Source: Bacteroidales bacterium | Lineage (GTDB): Bacteria; Bacteroidota; Bacteroidia; Bacteroidales; P3 | Direction: 5' to 3' | Assembly: GCA_031257915.1 (NCBI GenBank) | Contig: JAIRNR010000009.1 | Coordinates: forward strand, 1 to 43,191 | DNA: 43,191 nt | Part shown: positions 16,420 through 24,926 of the stretch, piece after piece | Layout of the letters: each line of letters opens with the position of its first letter | How positions within the stretch are numbered: the first letter of the stretch is position 1 | Notes under the pieces: model-generated | Seen by the model: the letters and a program-made list of their open reading frames with translations, nothing else | The model's database searches: none | Told to the model about the DNA's origin: nothing | Program-made: the position numbers and the translations under genes

Positions 16420-17991
16420 ATGAAGAAAAATATATTTTTGTTCTGTACGGTATTATTCTGCTTTTCGTGTATAAAGGATTTAGACAGGTTTCCGACTAAC
16501 GACGTTACATCTAAAGTCGCTTACGCCGACTTCAACGGCTACAGGCAGGTACTTGCCAAAGTATATGGCTCTTATGCCACAATAGGCAATAATACCGTTT
16601 GGGCAGATGATATACCTATGGCTGACGGTGCGCTTACCGACTTTATTCGCTGCTGGTTTAATTTACAGTGTTTGACAACTGAAGAAGCATGTTATACGTG
16701 GCCCGATGCGGGATGTCCCGAACTTAATGTAATGTCATGGACATCTGCAAATCAATTTATAATGGGTTTATATTACCGTTCTATCTATCAAATATGTTTA
16801 GTGAATGAATTTTTAAGGGAATCAACACCTGAAAAATTAGACGAGCGCGGTATCAGCGGCAGCGAGGCAGCGGAAATAAATTATTTCCGTTCGGAAGTTC
16901 GCTTTTTACGTGCTTTTCAATATTGGGTGCTAATGGATATGGTGGGAAATCCGCCTTATGTAGATGAGAATACGCCTGTTGGAAAATATCTGCCGGAACA
17001 GAAAACACGGCAGCAAATTTTCAATTACATAGAGCAGGAATTGCTTGCTGTCAAGGATTTGCTTAAAGAGCCGCGTACCAACGAGTATGGGCGTGCGGAC
17101 AAAGCAGCTGCATACGCACTTCTTTCGCGCATGTATCTTAATGCAAGTGTTTATACAGGTACCGGGCGTTATACGGACGCTGTCACGTATTGCAATAAAG
17201 TAATCGGTGCGGGTTATACATTAAAAAATAATTACACGCATTTATTTTTGGCGGACAATAATGTGAATAATCCCGAAATAATTCTCTCCATTAACTATGA
17301 CGGTTTGCGTACGCAGAGTTACGGCGGATTGACGTATATTATCAACTCGTCTTTTAAGCCGAGCCGCAGCGATGATACTGTTAATTATAATCAATATTAC
17401 GGCAGTTACGGACAGGGCGGCTGGTATTCTTTCCGCGCACGCAAACAGTTGACGGAAAAGTTTGATATTGCAGATGCGCGGCGGCTTTTTACAGGTACAA
17501 AACAGGATATTGACGATGTGGCTGAATTTGAAGACGGACTGATGGGTGCGAAGTTTCGCAATGTAACTTCCACAGGGGAAATCGGCTCCAATCCTGAAGA
17601 AATGTTTGTCGATAACGATTTTCCGCTTTTTCGTCTTGCCGAAATATATTTGATTTATGCGGAAGCGGTGAAACGCGGCGGCAGCGGCGGCGATGAAGCA
17701 ACTGCGTTAAGTTATTTGAATGATTTACGCACACGCGCCAAACTTACTACTGCTTTGAGCAGTTATGATTTGGATTATATTTTAGACGAGCGGGCGCGTG
17801 AACTGTGGTGGGAATGTTTCCGCCGCACCGATTTAATTCGTTACGGGCGTTACACATCCGGAAATTATGTTTGGCAGTGGAAAGGCGGCGTAAAGCAGGG
17901 GGCAGGCGTAAGTGAGCATTTGAATTTATTCCCCATACCTTCGTCAGACTTGATTGCCAATCCGAATTTAAAACAAAATACGGGATATTGA
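16420..17991 (+). CDS. susD: SusD/RagB-type glycan-binding lipoprotein
   Basis: 523 residues. The lipoprotein signal has its acylated Cys at residue 17 (LFCFSC). The SusD N-terminal region (DLDRFPTNDVTSK, then EAAEINYFRSEVRFLRAFQYWVLMDMVG) and TPR-like helices are clear. The C-terminal RagB motif is complete (PLFRLAEIYLIYAEAV, ALSYLNDLRTRA, LDYILDERARELWWECFRRTDLIRYG, then LFPIPSSDLIANPNLKQNTGY). It forms the lid over the SusC barrel and binds the imported glycan at the surface. It is encoded directly after SusC, with 24 bp before the SusE-like gene. Confidence 0.96.
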   Translation: MKKNIFLFCTVLFCFSCIKDLDRFPTNDVTSKVAYADFNGYRQVLAKVYGSYATIGNNTVWADDIPMADGALTDFIRCWFNLQCLTTEEACYTWPDAGCPELNVMSWTSANQFIMGLYYRSIYQICLVNEFLRESTPEKLDERGISGSEAAEINYFRSEVRFLRAFQYWVLMDMVGNPPYVDENTPVGKYLPEQKTRQQIFNYIEQELLAVKDLLKEPRTNEYGRADKAAAYALLSRMYLNASVYTGTGRYTDAVTYCNKVIGAGYTLKNNYTHLFLADNNVNNPEIILSINYDGLRTQSYGGLTYIINSSFKPSRSDDTVNYNQYYGSYGQGGWYSFRARKQLTEKFDIADARRLFTGTKQDIDDVAEFEDGLMGAKFRNVTSTGEIGSNPEEMFVDNDFPLFRLAEIYLIYAEAVKRGGSGGDEATALSYLNDLRTRAKLTTALSSYDLDYILDERARELWWECFRRTDLIRYGRYTSGNYVWQWKGGVKQGAGVSEHLNLFPIPSSDLIANPNLKQNTGY

Positions 17992-18015
17992 TTAAAAACG
18001 CAAAAATTACTTATT

Positions 18016-19110
18016 ATGCGAAAATTATATATAATGACGGTTATTTTATCTGTCGTTTTTTGCTCGTGCAACAAAGAGGAAAGGGCTGTTATTTCGGATA
18101 ACCCGAAAGCCCCCGGAATGTTGCCGCACACAAGCATTGAAATAACAGAGGAAAACAGAAAAGAGACAGTAACATTTAAATGGATAAAAGCCGATTTCGG
18201 ATATTCTGCCGCAGTAACGTACAAACTCCTTGCAAAAGTCGGTATGTACGGAAAAACCGATGTTATCGGCATTTCGCAGGAGGATTCTCTTACTGTTGGA
18301 CTTGACGCGCTGAATAATCAGCTTCTGTCAATGGGTGCGGCGGCAGGTATTCAAAATCAGATAATGTTTTCCGTTAATGCAACCGTAACTTCCGATACAG
18401 CCTGTCCGGACGCAACATCGGATATAAGGATTGTGTATATAACCCCGTACATGTCGTGTCCTCAGGCATTGCACCTTGTCGGCAGCATGTTTGACGATGC
18501 GGCGGGCTATCCGGGAAATGATTGGTGGAATATAAACAACTATAAGTATGTTATGTTTCGTGACGACAATCTCTCACTTAATACATATACTTCGTTTTTC
18601 AGAGACAATTCCGAATTTCAAATTGCAATGGATGAAGGGCTCGGTAACTGGGCGAAAGCGACTTATGGTGCTTATGACAACAATCCGGGAAATCTCGTAC
18701 TGGGAGGTTCTTATGCTAATATAAAACTGTTGAATACAGCCGGATATTACACTGTTACCGCTGATATAAAAAATCTGAAATATACGGTTTTACCATACAG
18801 TACTGAGGGAAAGCCCGTATATACGGCAATGTTTATAAGCGGAAGTTTTAACAGTTGGGCATATCAGGAGATGACAAAGACACAGTACGATTCTCATATA
18901 TGGACAATTGATGACGTAACGCTTGCAGAAGGGGACGAAATAAAATTTTCATCGGACCAAAGTGCTGCTGTCATCTGGAGTGCAAATAATTTCCCTTTCG
19001 GAAAGGGTGTACAGGATGGTGCAAATATTACTGTCAGTGAAGCGGGAACGTATTTTATAAAATTTAACGATTTAACAGGACATTATGTTTTCTATAAAAA
19101 GAAAAAATAG
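18016..19110 (+). CDS. SusE/SusF-like outer-membrane glycan-binding lipoprotein
   Basis: 364 residues. A lipoprotein signal (VFCSC, Cys18) is followed by an N-terminal SusE-type beta domain (VTFKWIKADFGYSAAVTYKL). Two later repeats resemble starch-binding modules (CPQALHLVGSMFDD, WWNINNYKYVMFRDDN; then AMFISGSFNSWAYQEM, IWTIDDVTLAEGDEIKFSSD). Aromatic residues at these places bind alpha-glucan in SusE and SusF. The gene order SusC-SusD-SusE-GH13 is that of the starch utilisation system, so alpha-glucan is a reasonable ligand. Its last 26 bp overlap the GH13 start. Confidence 0.85.
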   Translation: MRKLYIMTVILSVVFCSCNKEERAVISDNPKAPGMLPHTSIEITEENRKETVTFKWIKADFGYSAAVTYKLLAKVGMYGKTDVIGISQEDSLTVGLDALNNQLLSMGAAAGIQNQIMFSVNATVTSDTACPDATSDIRIVYITPYMSCPQALHLVGSMFDDAAGYPGNDWWNINNYKYVMFRDDNLSLNTYTSFFRDNSEFQIAMDEGLGNWAKATYGAYDNNPGNLVLGGSYANIKLLNTAGYYTVTADIKNLKYTVLPYSTEGKPVYTAMFISGSFNSWAYQEMTKTQYDSHIWTIDDVTLAEGDEIKFSSDQSAAVIWSANNFPFGKGVQDGANITVSEAGTYFIKFNDLTGHYVFYKKKK

Positions 19111-20872
19111 TATTTTAGGATTAGTTTGCCTGTCAGGATTTTTTACACTGCATACGCAGGAAGTAACCCGAATTGACCCGCCGTTTTGGTGGGCGGGAAT
19201 GAAAAATAACGTGCAGTTAATGCTCTGCGGCAAAAATTTAAAAGACTGCACTGTACATTCGCCGGAAGCAGGTATTAAAGTTGAGAACGTTTACAATGCC
19301 GATAATTCCGATTATCTTTTTGTAGATATTAAGGTACATGAGCATGGCGATTATATGCTTGAAATTTCATCTGCAAACGGTAAAAAGAAAGTGAAAGTTC
19401 CGTATCGTATTCTTCAGCGGCGGAGCGGCTCTGCCGAGCGCACAGGGTTTAATACTTCCGATGTTATTTATCTTATTATGCCCGACCGTTTTGTAAACGG
19501 CGACACCTCCAATGATATTATTGCCGGCTCGCCGCAAGTGTTCGACCCTTCGGGACTTGAAACACGGCACGGCGGCGACTTGCAGGGCATTATTAACAAT
19601 TTGGATTATTTGCAGGATTTGGGTGTGACAACAATTTGGGCAACGCCGATACTTGACGATAAAATAAATTATCATCAGTACGGTACTACCGATTATTATA
19701 AAGTTGATGAGCATTTTGGGACAAATGAGCTTTATCGGGATTTAGTATCGCGTGCGCATGGTAAAGGACTTAAAGTAATACAGGACGTAACCCCGCAGCA
19801 CTGCGGTATTGATAATCCATGGGTAAAAAATCCGCCGTTTAAGGATTGGCTTAACAGTTTGGAACAGTCCGGACACTGGGAATATTTTTCGCTTGAAACA
19901 ATGAGCGACCCTTATGCTTCAAATATAGACAGAGATTTTACAGGCAATACGATTATCTATCCTCAAATGCCTGATATGAATATGTGCAATCCGTTTGTTG
20001 TTAAATATATGGCGCAGACTTCAATATGGTGGATTGAGTATGCCGATTTGGACGGACTGCGTGTAGATACGTATTTCTATATGGGCGAAAAAGCAAAAGA
20101 CTGGACTGCGCTTGTCCGCAGCGAATACCCGAATATGGGCATTGTCGGCGAGATTTGGGGCAATCAGCCGCCTGTGCTTTCCTTTTGGTTAAGAATGTGT
20201 AATCTGAATATGGTGATGGATTTTCCATTGCATGAAGCAATTATTACCGATTTCACAAAAGACAATGCTCACTGGGGCGGCAAAATGCGCACGATTTATA
20301 ATTTACTTGCACTTGATTTTGTATATGACAGTGCGGAAAAATCACAAGTTGTCTTTATTGATAATCACGACACAGACCGTCTTTACAATATGCTGAAAAA
20401 AGACAGCAGTAAGGTTAAATTGGCAATGACTCTTATTGCTACCGTACGCGGACTGCCGCAGATTTATTACGGTACGGAATGGCTTTTTGCGAATGACGAG
20501 CGCGGCGGGGCGCATAAAAACAGGAAGGATTTTGTAATACCAAAAGAACCGACTGCGGCTCAGCAGGATGTATTCAACCATATAAGAACGCTTTTGAATT
20601 TTCGGAAAAATACACCTGTTTTGCATGATGGTAAATTTATGCACTATATCCCGTCGCAAGGCGTCTATACGTATTTCAGATATAATGATACCGATTGCAT
20701 TATGGTAGTGATAAATGCTTCCGATAAGGCGCAGCATATTGACTGGGCGCGGTTTAATGAACGGTTAAACGGTTTTGGCAGTGGAGTGGACATACTTACG
20801 GGGCAAGAAGTTGAAATCGGAAATCAAGTTGAGATAGCGGCTGCAAATTCTATGGTAATAAAATTGAAATAA
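19085..20872 (+). CDS. GH13 alpha-amylase family enzyme (cyclomaltodextrinase/neopullulanase type)
   Basis: 595 residues. A signal peptide lies in the first 25. An N-terminal cyclomaltodextrinase domain follows (RIDPPFWWAGMKNNVQLMLCG), then the GH13 barrel from about residue 127 (VIYLIMPDRFVNGD). Catalytic residues are Asp328 (DGLRVDTY, nucleophile), Glu356 (IVGEIWG, acid/base) and Asp429 (FIDNHDTDR). Region I reads DVTPQH, with Gln238 where Asn is usual. It probably works in the periplasm on maltooligosaccharides or cyclodextrins, as SusA does. The ATG at 19085 is the only start that gives a signal peptide. It overlaps the SusE-like gene by 26 bp. The corrinoid-protein gene starts 20 bp after it. 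Confidence 0.93.
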   Translation: MFSIKRKNSILGLVCLSGFFTLHTQEVTRIDPPFWWAGMKNNVQLMLCGKNLKDCTVHSPEAGIKVENVYNADNSDYLFVDIKVHEHGDYMLEISSANGKKKVKVPYRILQRRSGSAERTGFNTSDVIYLIMPDRFVNGDTSNDIIAGSPQVFDPSGLETRHGGDLQGIINNLDYLQDLGVTTIWATPILDDKINYHQYGTTDYYKVDEHFGTNELYRDLVSRAHGKGLKVIQDVTPQHCGIDNPWVKNPPFKDWLNSLEQSGHWEYFSLETMSDPYASNIDRDFTGNTIIYPQMPDMNMCNPFVVKYMAQTSIWWIEYADLDGLRVDTYFYMGEKAKDWTALVRSEYPNMGIVGEIWGNQPPVLSFWLRMCNLNMVMDFPLHEAIITDFTKDNAHWGGKMRTIYNLLALDFVYDSAEKSQVVFIDNHDTDRLYNMLKKDSSKVKLAMTLIATVRGLPQIYYGTEWLFANDERGGAHKNRKDFVIPKEPTAAQQDVFNHIRTLLNFRKNTPVLHDGKFMHYIPSQGVYTYFRYNDTDCIMVVINASDKAQHIDWARFNERLNGFGSGVDILTGQEVEIGNQVEIAAANSMVIKLK

Positions 20873-20892
20873 ATAACAGCAAAATAAAAATT

Positions 20893-21534
20893 ATGACTGA
20901 TTTAAGTTTACTTTATGAGGCTATTTTGAAAGGCAAATCAAAAAGTGCGGTAGAAATTACAAACCTTGCGCTTGCCGACGGTGCAGAGCCGAAAATGCTT
21001 ATTGATGAGTATATGATTAAGGCGATGGGAGAGGTCGGACGCAGATTTGAAAATCAGGAAATTTTTGTTCCCGAACTTCTGATGGCAGGACGTGCAATGA
21101 AAGCGTCGCTGAATATTCTGCAACCGATTATGAAAAGCAGCGGCGAAAAAACATCTATCGGCAAAATCGTTATCGGTACCGTAAAAGGCGATTTGCACGA
21201 TATTGGCAAAAATCTTGTTGCTTCCATGCTTGAGGGTTGCGGCTTTGAAGTTATTGATATTGGTATTGATATGGATTCCGATAAATTTGTTGAATCGGTA
21301 CGTGAACATAATGCCGATGTACTCGGATTAAGTGCGCTTCTCACAACTACTATGCCGTATATGAAAACTGTTATTGACGCGTTCGCTGACGCAGGCTTGC
21401 GCGATAAAGTAAAAATTATCGTTGGCGGTGCGCCTGTCAGTGCGGGTTTTGCTGCCGAAATAGGTGCCGACGGCTATAGCGATACTGCAAACTCTGCCGT
21501 CACGACAGTAAAAGAATTATTAGGTATTAAATAA
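20893..21534 (+). CDS. mtaC: Corrinoid protein of a methyltransferase system (MtaC-like)
   Basis: 213 residues, no signal peptide, so cytosolic. An N-terminal helical B12-binding domain (about 1-85) carries the cap region (RRFENQEIFVPELLMAGRAMKASLNIL). The Rossmann-type cobalamin domain (about 88-213) has the lower-ligand motif DLHDIG, with His102 expected to bind cobalt, then SALLTTT and VGGAP. These are the DxHxxG...SxL...GG signature of base-off/His-on corrinoid proteins. The length fits bacterial members of MtaC/MtbC/MttC. The partner gene 30 bp downstream is MtaB-like, which favours the methanol-type assignment. It is followed by mtaB within the same operon as a starch-type Sus locus. 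Confidence 0.9.
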   Translation: MTDLSLLYEAILKGKSKSAVEITNLALADGAEPKMLIDEYMIKAMGEVGRRFENQEIFVPELLMAGRAMKASLNILQPIMKSSGEKTSIGKIVIGTVKGDLHDIGKNLVASMLEGCGFEVIDIGIDMDSDKFVESVREHNADVLGLSALLTTTMPYMKTVIDAFADAGLRDKVKIIVGGAPVSAGFAAEIGADGYSDTANSAVTTVKELLGIK

Positions 21535-21564
21535 TATGACTTCGGTTTAACAATTTATGATTAT

Positions 21565-22935
21565 ATGAATTATACAGAGTTAGCATACGGTTCTTTGGAT
21601 GATTTTCTTTACGGAAAATGTCCGAAACCTGTTAAGTGTAAAAACGGAATGATTATCGGCGGCGGCGAAATTTACCCCGAAGTAAATTTTACACTCCCTC
21701 CGATGAAAGCAACACAGGAAACACTGCATGAAGCAAAAAGCATTTACAAAGAAATGATAGATGGTGTGTTGAAAAAAGCATACGAACTTCATGCAAGCGG
21801 GCTTGTGGTAGAATTTGAAACGCTCCCTCAATATACTGAAAATCCTGAATGGGGTATTGAAATCCACAAGATACTTCGTGAGGCAATGTGGAATTTTGAA
21901 GCAAAAAACGGGCTTAAAAGTGTTATCAGAATGACGCCGAATGATATGCGTGAAATGAGCCGTCCGCCGATTATGCGCGGTGGTAAATACTGGGACGCAA
22001 TGGTAAAAATTTTCTCGCAAACGGCAAAGGACGGCGCAGATTTGCTTGCTATTGAGTCCACAGGCGGCAAGGAAGTAAACGATGAGGCACTTATGAATGC
22101 CGATTTGCGCACCTGTATTTTCGCTCTCGGCTGCCTTGCCCCGCGTGATATGAAATGGCTTTGGACGAACCTTGTCAAAATAGCGGATGAAAACGGCTCT
22201 ATTCCTGCGGGCGATTCTGCCTGCGGCTTTGCAAATACCGCAATGGTACTCGCCGAGCAGGGATTTATTCCGAAAGTATTTGCTTCCGTTATACGTGCAA
22301 TGTCCGTTGCACGCGCACTTGTTGCTGTTGAATGTGGTGCAAGGGGACCGGGTAAGGACTGTGCTTATGAAAATGTTTATCTGAAAGCAATAACAGGTAC
22401 GCCGGCTTCGTTAGAGGGTAAAACAGCCGCTTGTGCACATTTTAGTCCGATAGGTAATATCTCGGCTGCCGTTGCCGATTTATGGAGTAACGAAAGCGTT
22501 CAGCACGTAAAACTTTTAAGCGGTTTCGCACCTGTTGTTTCTACCGAACAACTTATTTACGATTGCCGTTTAATGAATATTGCTGCAAATAAAGGACATG
22601 CAAAGACAATGCGCGACTGGCTCGTTGAATCCGACTGCTATTTGGACCCGCAGGCATATATTCTGCGTCCCGATGTTGCTTTTGAAATAAGCGGTGAAGT
22701 TGTAAAAACTCAAAGTCCGTTTCTGCGTACTGTTAATGTAGCCCGCATTACGCTTGATATTTTGCAGCGTGCAGCAGATAAAAAAGAATTGACTTTGCCT
22801 GAAAGAGAAATCAAATGGATAGATAATATGAAAGAGCAGTTGGATGAAATCCCCGAAGACGAGCAGCAATTTATTGACGAAATGAAAGCCGAAGTTGACG
22901 GTGGTAAGTATCTTCCTTTTGAGTATGGGATTTAG
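21565..22935 (+). CDS. mtaB: Methanol:corrinoid methyltransferase (MtaB-like)
   Basis: 456 residues, cytosolic, near the usual 460 of MtaB. In methanogens and acetogens MtaB moves the methyl group of methanol to the Co(I) corrinoid of MtaC using a zinc site. The zinc ligands I recall for Methanosarcina MtaB are Glu164, Cys220 and Cys269. Here Glu164 (LLAIESTGG), Cys220 (PAGDSACGFANT) and Cys266 (GPGKDCAYENVYLKAITG) stand in the same contexts. N-terminal NFTLPPM and GLVVEFETLP also fit. It is not a pyrrolysine-type MttB. Its stop codon lies inside the first unit of a 7-bp repeat array. The natural substrate could be methanol or another small methoxy compound. Confidence 0.88.
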   Translation: MNYTELAYGSLDDFLYGKCPKPVKCKNGMIIGGGEIYPEVNFTLPPMKATQETLHEAKSIYKEMIDGVLKKAYELHASGLVVEFETLPQYTENPEWGIEIHKILREAMWNFEAKNGLKSVIRMTPNDMREMSRPPIMRGGKYWDAMVKIFSQTAKDGADLLAIESTGGKEVNDEALMNADLRTCIFALGCLAPRDMKWLWTNLVKIADENGSIPAGDSACGFANTAMVLAEQGFIPKVFASVIRAMSVARALVAVECGARGPGKDCAYENVYLKAITGTPASLEGKTAACAHFSPIGNISAAVADLWSNESVQHVKLLSGFAPVVSTEQLIYDCRLMNIAANKGHAKTMRDWLVESDCYLDPQAYILRPDVAFEISGEVVKTQSPFLRTVNVARITLDILQRAADKKELTLPEREIKWIDNMKEQLDEIPEDEQQFIDEMKAEVDGGKYLPFEYGI

Positions 22936-23189
22936 TTTTTAGTGTGTAGTGTGTAGTTTGTAGTGTGTAGTTTTTAGTGTGTAGTGTGTAGTGTGTAGTT
23001 TTTAGTGTGTAGAGTTTAGTTTGTAGTGTATAGTTTGTAGTTTTTAGTGTGTAGAGTTTAGTTTTTAGTGTGTAGTTTGTAGTGTTTAGAGTTTAGTTTT
23101 TAGTGTGTAGTTTTTAGTGTGTAGAGTTTAGTTTTTAGTGTTTAGTGTTTAGAGTTTAGTTTTTAGTGTTTGGTGTTTCGTTTGTTTCG
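22931..23189. repeat. Heptanucleotide tandem array, about 37 units
   Basis: The whole gap between mtaB and the activase gene consists of degenerate 7-bp units in strict register: tttagtt, tttagtg, tgtagtg, tgtagtt, tttagag and similar. Thirty-seven units of 7 bp run from 22931 to 23189 without an indel and end exactly at the ATG at 23190. The first unit contains the mtaB stop codon. The last three units are diverged. Nearly every unit has a TAG, so all three forward frames are closed. Confidence 0.92.
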
Positions 23190-23897
23190 ATGAGTTATAT
23201 GTGTTTTTATGATGTTGCGTTTGCGGATATTCCGTTTGAATTAAGTGAAATGTATGCACTGATGGGCTATAGCGGTAAGTATAAACCTGACAGTGAAGTA
23301 CAGGCTATAATAGATGATATGCTGTTTGTGATGTCTGATGTTTGCAAGCCTCGTATCGGCTACAAAATTGTAAACGGGCAAGTGATCGATAAAGAGCATA
23401 TAAATATAGATGGCGGCGGTGGTGGTGGGGTATTGCTTAGTACCGGCAGGATTATAACTTATGCAATGCATGAAGCCGAAAAATTTGCAATATTTACTGC
23501 AACGGCAGGCGGCGAATTTGACGCATGGCTAAAAGCGGTTGAACATGAATACGACATAGTAAAAACGTATCTTGCCAATACGTTAGGCTCTGTAATAGCC
23601 GAAGCCGCAGTATCGCTCCTGATGCGGCGTTTGGAAGCGGATTGCGCAGCACAGGGACTGAAAGTATCAAACAGTTACAGCCCCGGATATTGCGACTGGC
23701 TGCTGGTGGAGCAAAAAAAATTGCTCTCGGTGCTTGACGGTGAAAACACAGGAATAACACTGACGCCGTCATGTATGATGTTGCCTGTAAAATCCGTAAG
23801 CGGCATAGCAGGCGCAGGCAAAAACGTAAAAAAACGCCCTTACGGCTGTGCGATATGCAAAATGAAAAATTGTATCAGAAATAAAAATCAACAATAA
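23190..23897 (+). CDS. MetH activation-domain-like protein (corrinoid reactivation)
   Basis: 235 residues. The frame stays open back to 23166 through a TTG, but those codons are repeat units. ATG 23190 is chosen. The protein resembles the AdoMet-binding activation domain of cobalamin-dependent methionine synthase, standing alone. Matching segments are SYSPGYCDW (164-167 is the SPGY turn; MetH has RPAPGYP), LSVLDGENTGITLTPSCMMLPVKSVSGIAG, and a C-terminal PYGCAICKMKNC with Cys220, Cys223 and Cys228 in a CX2CX4C pattern. In operons with MtaB/C-type proteins such proteins probably return Co(II) to the active state by reductive methylation from AdoMet. A six-glycine run lies at 75-80. It overlaps the next gene by one base. 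Confidence 0.78.
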   Translation: MSYMCFYDVAFADIPFELSEMYALMGYSGKYKPDSEVQAIIDDMLFVMSDVCKPRIGYKIVNGQVIDKEHINIDGGGGGGVLLSTGRIITYAMHEAEKFAIFTATAGGEFDAWLKAVEHEYDIVKTYLANTLGSVIAEAAVSLLMRRLEADCAAQGLKVSNSYSPGYCDWLLVEQKKLLSVLDGENTGITLTPSCMMLPVKSVSGIAGAGKNVKKRPYGCAICKMKNCIRNKNQQ

Positions 23898-24925
23898 TGA
23901 AACTGACACCTTACACACGACTGCGTGCAATGCTCGACGGCGAGAATGCCGGCAATTTGGACAGAGCAACAAATATGAATATCCTTATGTTCTTTGCTGC
24001 GTATTATATCAACGCACCGTTTGGAAAATTCTGTACGGACTATAACACGCTTGTTGATGCAAATTACCGTTGCGTTGAAAAATTTGATATTGATGTATTA
24101 AGCACAATGTCCGACCCCGTGCGTGAAACAGCCGACTTCGGCACTGAACTTGAAATACCGGAAGACGAGTTGCCGCACCCCAAAAAAGTACTGTTGCCGA
24201 ATATTGAAGATATAGAAAATCTACAACTTTTTGATCCTTTAAAATCAGTGCGCATACTGGACCGTATTAAGGCAATAGAACGTTTTAAAAAGGAGCGGGG
24301 AGATGAATATCCCATACTCGGCTGGGTAGAGGGACCATTGGCAGAAGCAAGCGATTTGCGCGGTATTAACGACGCACTTATTGATATTATAGACGAAGAT
24401 AACGAGGAACTTTTTGACAGGCTGCTTGAGAAATGCACTCAGGAAGCAATACTGTGTTCTGTGGCACAGGTAGAGGCAGGGGCGCATATTATAGGTGTCG
24501 GCGACGCAGCATGTTCACTTATAAACAGAAATCTTTACCGTGATAAAATAGTTCAATATGAAAAACGTATTGTAGAAGCAATTAAAGGTGCGGGTGGTAT
24601 TGCGCGTTTACATATCTGCGGCAATATAAACCATATTTTGGAAGATATTGCAACCGCAGGTTTTGATATTGTTGATATTGACTGGATGGTTGATATGAAA
24701 AAAGCAGTTTCAATTATGGAAGGTACGGGCGCGATTATAAATGGAAATATTGATCCTGTTGCAATTGTTTTAAACGGCAATCCGGACATTATACGTGAAG
24801 CAGTTATTAAAACGCGGCGCGAATCGGGCGGCAGAGCCTGTATAAGTGCGGGCTGCGAAATCCCGAAATTTACTCCGCACGAAAATCTGCTCGCTTTTGC
24901 CGAAGCACTTTACGAAAAAATATAG
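23897..24925 (+). CDS. MtaA-like methylcobamide methyltransferase (UroD superfamily)
   Basis: 342 residues, cytosolic, uroporphyrinogen-decarboxylase fold. The zinc motif of methylcobamide:CoM methyltransferases (HxC...C) is present as His239-x-Cys241 (RLHICGNINHIL) and Cys320 (CISAGCEIP). GWVEGPLAEASDLRG is typical of the MtaA/MtbA branch. True HemE enzymes lack this HxC...C set. It would transfer the methyl group from the corrinoid protein to a thiol or to tetrahydrofolate. Coenzyme M is not expected in Bacteroidota, so tetrahydrofolate is the likelier acceptor (inference). Its ATG overlaps the stop of the activase gene (ATGA-type), and the GH3 gene starts 1 bp after its stop. It is therefore firmly inside the operon. 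Confidence 0.85.
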   Translation: MKLTPYTRLRAMLDGENAGNLDRATNMNILMFFAAYYINAPFGKFCTDYNTLVDANYRCVEKFDIDVLSTMSDPVRETADFGTELEIPEDELPHPKKVLLPNIEDIENLQLFDPLKSVRILDRIKAIERFKKERGDEYPILGWVEGPLAEASDLRGINDALIDIIDEDNEELFDRLLEKCTQEAILCSVAQVEAGAHIIGVGDAACSLINRNLYRDKIVQYEKRIVEAIKGAGGIARLHICGNINHILEDIATAGFDIVDIDWMVDMKKAVSIMEGTGAIINGNIDPVAIVLNGNPDIIREAVIKTRRESGGRACISAGCEIPKFTPHENLLAFAEALYEKI

Positions 24926-24926
24926 T

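Noticed and set aside
21565-22935. Pyrrolysine-type trimethylamine or glycine-betaine methyltransferase (MttB/MtgB)
   Set aside because: There is no in-frame amber codon inside the gene, and the Glu164/Cys220/Cys266 zinc set is that of MtaB.
23166-23189. TTG start eight codons upstream of the activase-like gene
   Set aside because: These codons are diverged units of the 7-bp array. The ATG at 23190 coincides with the end of the array and the start of the conserved region.
23897-24925. Uroporphyrinogen decarboxylase of haem synthesis (HemE)
   Set aside because: The HxC...C zinc motif and the context beside MtaB/MtaC-like genes fit a corrinoid methyltransferase of the same fold. No other haem genes are nearby.
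24846-24926. Longer start for the GH3 enzyme overlapping the MtaA-like gene
   Set aside because: It would hide the lipoprotein signal. The ATG at 24927 gives a normal lipobox LTTC.
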